In this document: piece by piece, positions 12,537 to 14,019 of the stretch | Position numbering within the stretch: position 1 is the first letter of the stretch | Layout: each line of letters opens with the position of its first letter | NCBI GenBank assembly: GCA_001275005.1 | Contig: JWZX01000972.1 | Location: 1 to 14,019, forward strand | Reading direction: 5' to 3' | Source of the DNA: Chrysochromulina tobinii | Taxonomy: Eukaryota > Haptophyta > Prymnesiales > Chrysochromulinaceae | Length of the DNA: 14,019 nt | Translations under genes and position numbers: made by a program | The notes under the pieces: generated by a model | Seen by the model: only the letters and a program-made list of their open reading frames with translations | What the model was told of the DNA's origin: nothing | The model's database searches: none

Positions 12537-14019
12537 ATGCCACCTTCCTCCGGCTACTCCGGCACGGGCTCCGGCTCCGGCTTCAGCCACGACTCAGGCG
12601 CGTCGGGCGACGAGGATGCACCGCCATGGGCGACTCCTCGGTCATCCGCGCGCTCGGCGCCTCGCCCGGCGGCCGCTGCCGTCGCGGCTCCGCCACCGAA
12701 GACAGCGCCCGGCCCACCGGCCGCACCCGCGCCTCCTGATTCACCGTCAGCGTATAGTGGGTACAGCGAGTACAGCGGGTACAGCGGGTACAGTGACCGC
12801 AGCGTGGAGCCCTCGCCGCAGAAGCCAGCCAGCCGCTGCCGCCAAGGCAGCGCCGTGGACGGAGCCATCCGCCGCAGAAGCCTGCGCCGCCGCGCCCGCC
12901 GCGCCCGCCTGAGGGCGCGCCGGCGCCGCTGCCGGCGGACGCGTACACGGATCGTGGCTACTCGGAGTGCTCGGACTACGAGAGCCAACAGCTCGCGTAC
13001 GAGGAGCGTGCCATCAACTGGGAAGAGGAGATGCTCGAGGCACAGGCGGAGGCGCAGGTGCGGGCCGAGGAGGCGTGCTGATGGAGAGTGCTGATGGGTC
13101 ACCACTGGCCATCAGAGGTGCTGATGGAGTGCCTCTGATGGTCATCACCGAGTGCCACCGAGTGCCCGAGATGGCGCCCGTGATGGCTCTCACTCGCACA
13201 CTAATTCACACACACACTCACTCTCTACCGCGCAGGCGCGTGCTGATGAAGAACTCATCGAGGAGCGCATCGCCGACGCGAAGAACCTCTTCAGCCACAG
13301 CAAGCTGGGCGCTGTCCTGGGCGGCGCCCCATCTCCGCTGGCCTTTAAGGCCGCCCAAGACAGCGCCTTTAGGGCCGGGCAGAGTGCATCCGCCGCGGTG
13401 CCGCCCAGGACAGCGCCCATGATGGAGGCGGTGGAGGCAACGGACGCGAAGGTGCTCGGCACGGCGCCGCCACAAGCAGCCGGCGCGGCGGCGAAGGTGC
13501 TCAGTACGGCGCCTCCACAGACGACGTTCACAGGCCCTCGCACCGCGAGTGCCACGAGCGCCGTACCGGGCGGATCGGTTGCATCGGAGCAGACGGCGGC
13601 GGCGGCCAAGGGCAATCCGACCAGCAAGCTCCCCCCGAGCGCCGTACCGGGCGGGTCCGACGACGAGTACGAGTACGAGTACGAGTACGATGAGGACTCG
13701 GAGGAGGACGAGGAGGAGGGCGAGGAGGACGGGTCGCCGGCGCCAGCCGCCAAGGGCGCGGCATCACTCACAGCAGTGCCCAAGACGGCGCCGGCGCCAG
13801 CCGCCAAGGGCGCGGCATCACTCACGACATCGAGTGGAGTGGCCCAACGGGGAGCGACCGTGCCCACGACGGCGCCTGACGCCGCGCCCTCGTCTGCTCG
13901 AAACTCCGACTCCGACTACGACGAGTACTCGGACTCGTACTCGGACTCCGCCCGCGACGACGCGGACAGCGAGCGGGCAATGATGGCACCGCCGCCGCCA
14001 CCGCCGCCTCAGCCGCCCC
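12537..14019 (+). CDS. disordered acidic Tyr/Ser/Gly-rich protein, three exons, 3' end outside window
   Basis: Exons: 12537-12803, 12878-13057, 13236 to beyond 14019; all three are in phase 0. I do not recognise a family. The product starts MPPSSGYSGTGSGSG, then has Pro/Ala-rich sequence and a GYSEYSGYSGYSD repeat. Exon 2 continues with GYSECSDYESQQLAYEE and an acidic helical stretch that runs across the junction into ARADEELIEERIADAK, a likely coiled coil. Exon 3 has repeated VPxTAP, SAVPGGS and AAKGAASLT units, an EYEYEYEYDEDSEEDEEE acidic block, and polyproline at the window end. It has no transmembrane segment or signal peptide. An ATG at 12450 in the same frame could extend the N-terminus by 29 residues, but the GYSG start looks more like the rest. 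Coding is supported by shared composition across exons that differ in frame before splicing. Function unknown. Confidence 0.65.
12804..12877 (+). other. intron 1 of the Tyr/Ser/Gly-rich gene (tentative)
   Basis: A phase-0 GT-AG intron of 74 nt (AGC/GTGGAG to CCGCAG/AAGCCT) is needed to move from the GYSGYSD frame into the GYSECSDYE frame. The 13-nt acceptor region CGCCGCAGAAGCC occurs once inside the intron and again at its end, 56 nt apart. An alternative acceptor at 12850 (47-nt intron) also keeps phase, and a plain 56-bp duplication breaking the frame cannot be ruled out. Confidence 0.5.
13058..13235 (+). other. intron 2 of the Tyr/Ser/Gly-rich gene
   Basis: Phase-0 GT-AG intron, 178 nt: GCGCAG/GTGCGG to CGCGCAG/GCGCGT. 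Its first 15 nt encode VRAEE, a diverged copy of the next exon's ARADEE, and the word GCGTGCTGATG occurs both at 13073-13083 and at 13238-13248. CTGATG occurs on the sense strand at 13078, 13091, 13121 and 13135. A pyrimidine-rich stretch (ACTCACTCTCTACCG) precedes the acceptor. Confidence 0.75.
13736..13825 (+). repeat. 54-bp period duplication in exon 3 of the Tyr/Ser/Gly-rich gene
   Basis: A 36-bp segment is repeated perfectly at 13736-13771 and 13790-13825, encoding PAPAAKGAASLT twice with AVPKTA between. The period of 54 bp (18 codons) keeps frame. Confidence 0.9.

Overview
The window looks like nuclear DNA of a GC-rich unicellular eukaryote, probably an alga or related protist (haptophyte, pelagophyte or dinoflagellate-like; the lineage cannot be fixed from sequence alone). 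One clearly recognisable enzyme gene is cut by nine short GT-AG introns, genes are tightly spaced, and there are no bacterial ribosome sites or operon signs.

Layout, left to right. Positions 1-347 are an AT-richer flank with a 10-bp periodic ATGCA array and a 22-bp direct repeat. Positions 348-5807 (minus) are one uninterrupted 1,819-codon reading frame for a huge Pro/Ser/Ala-rich protein with two ankyrin repeats, a RING-H2 finger and C-terminal zinc-finger-like Cys/His clusters. It is intronless and has base usage unlike its neighbours. Positions 6031-6774 (minus) encode an FCP1/NIF-type (HAD) phosphatase. Positions 6975-12416 (minus) are a ten-exon gene for a two-module UxaA/GarD-family protein (altronate/galactarate dehydratase-like), about 1,158 residues when spliced, with one frame break near its 3' end. 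From 12537 to beyond the window end (plus, divergent) lies a three-exon gene for a disordered acidic Tyr/Ser/Gly-rich protein of unknown function.

The most notable signal is how the introns are built. In most introns of the uxaA-like gene, and in the two introns of the divergent gene, the intron carries a copy of the exon sequence next to one of its splice sites. Usually the first bases of the intron are a diverged or near-perfect copy of the first bases of the following exon. Two introns hold nearly perfect tandem copies (69 bp and 64 bp units) of an exon junction containing AG/GT. This is what is expected if the introns arose by tandem duplication of coding segments carrying an AG/GT proto-splice site. 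The copies are separated by 10-11 bp periodic simple repeats (core TCA on the plus strand) that place CTGAT, a branch-point-like word, many times on the transcribed strand of both genes. Several introns also share a 3' end, CCTCATCAG/GT. A short DNA word, GACGGCGC, is peppered through exons and read in all three frames, so coding regions seem to suffer the same repeat growth.

The genes have no evident shared pathway. The uxaA-like protein would be a sugar-acid dehydratase relative, the phosphatase probably acts on phosphoproteins, and the RING protein could be a ubiquitin ligase or part of a mobile element.
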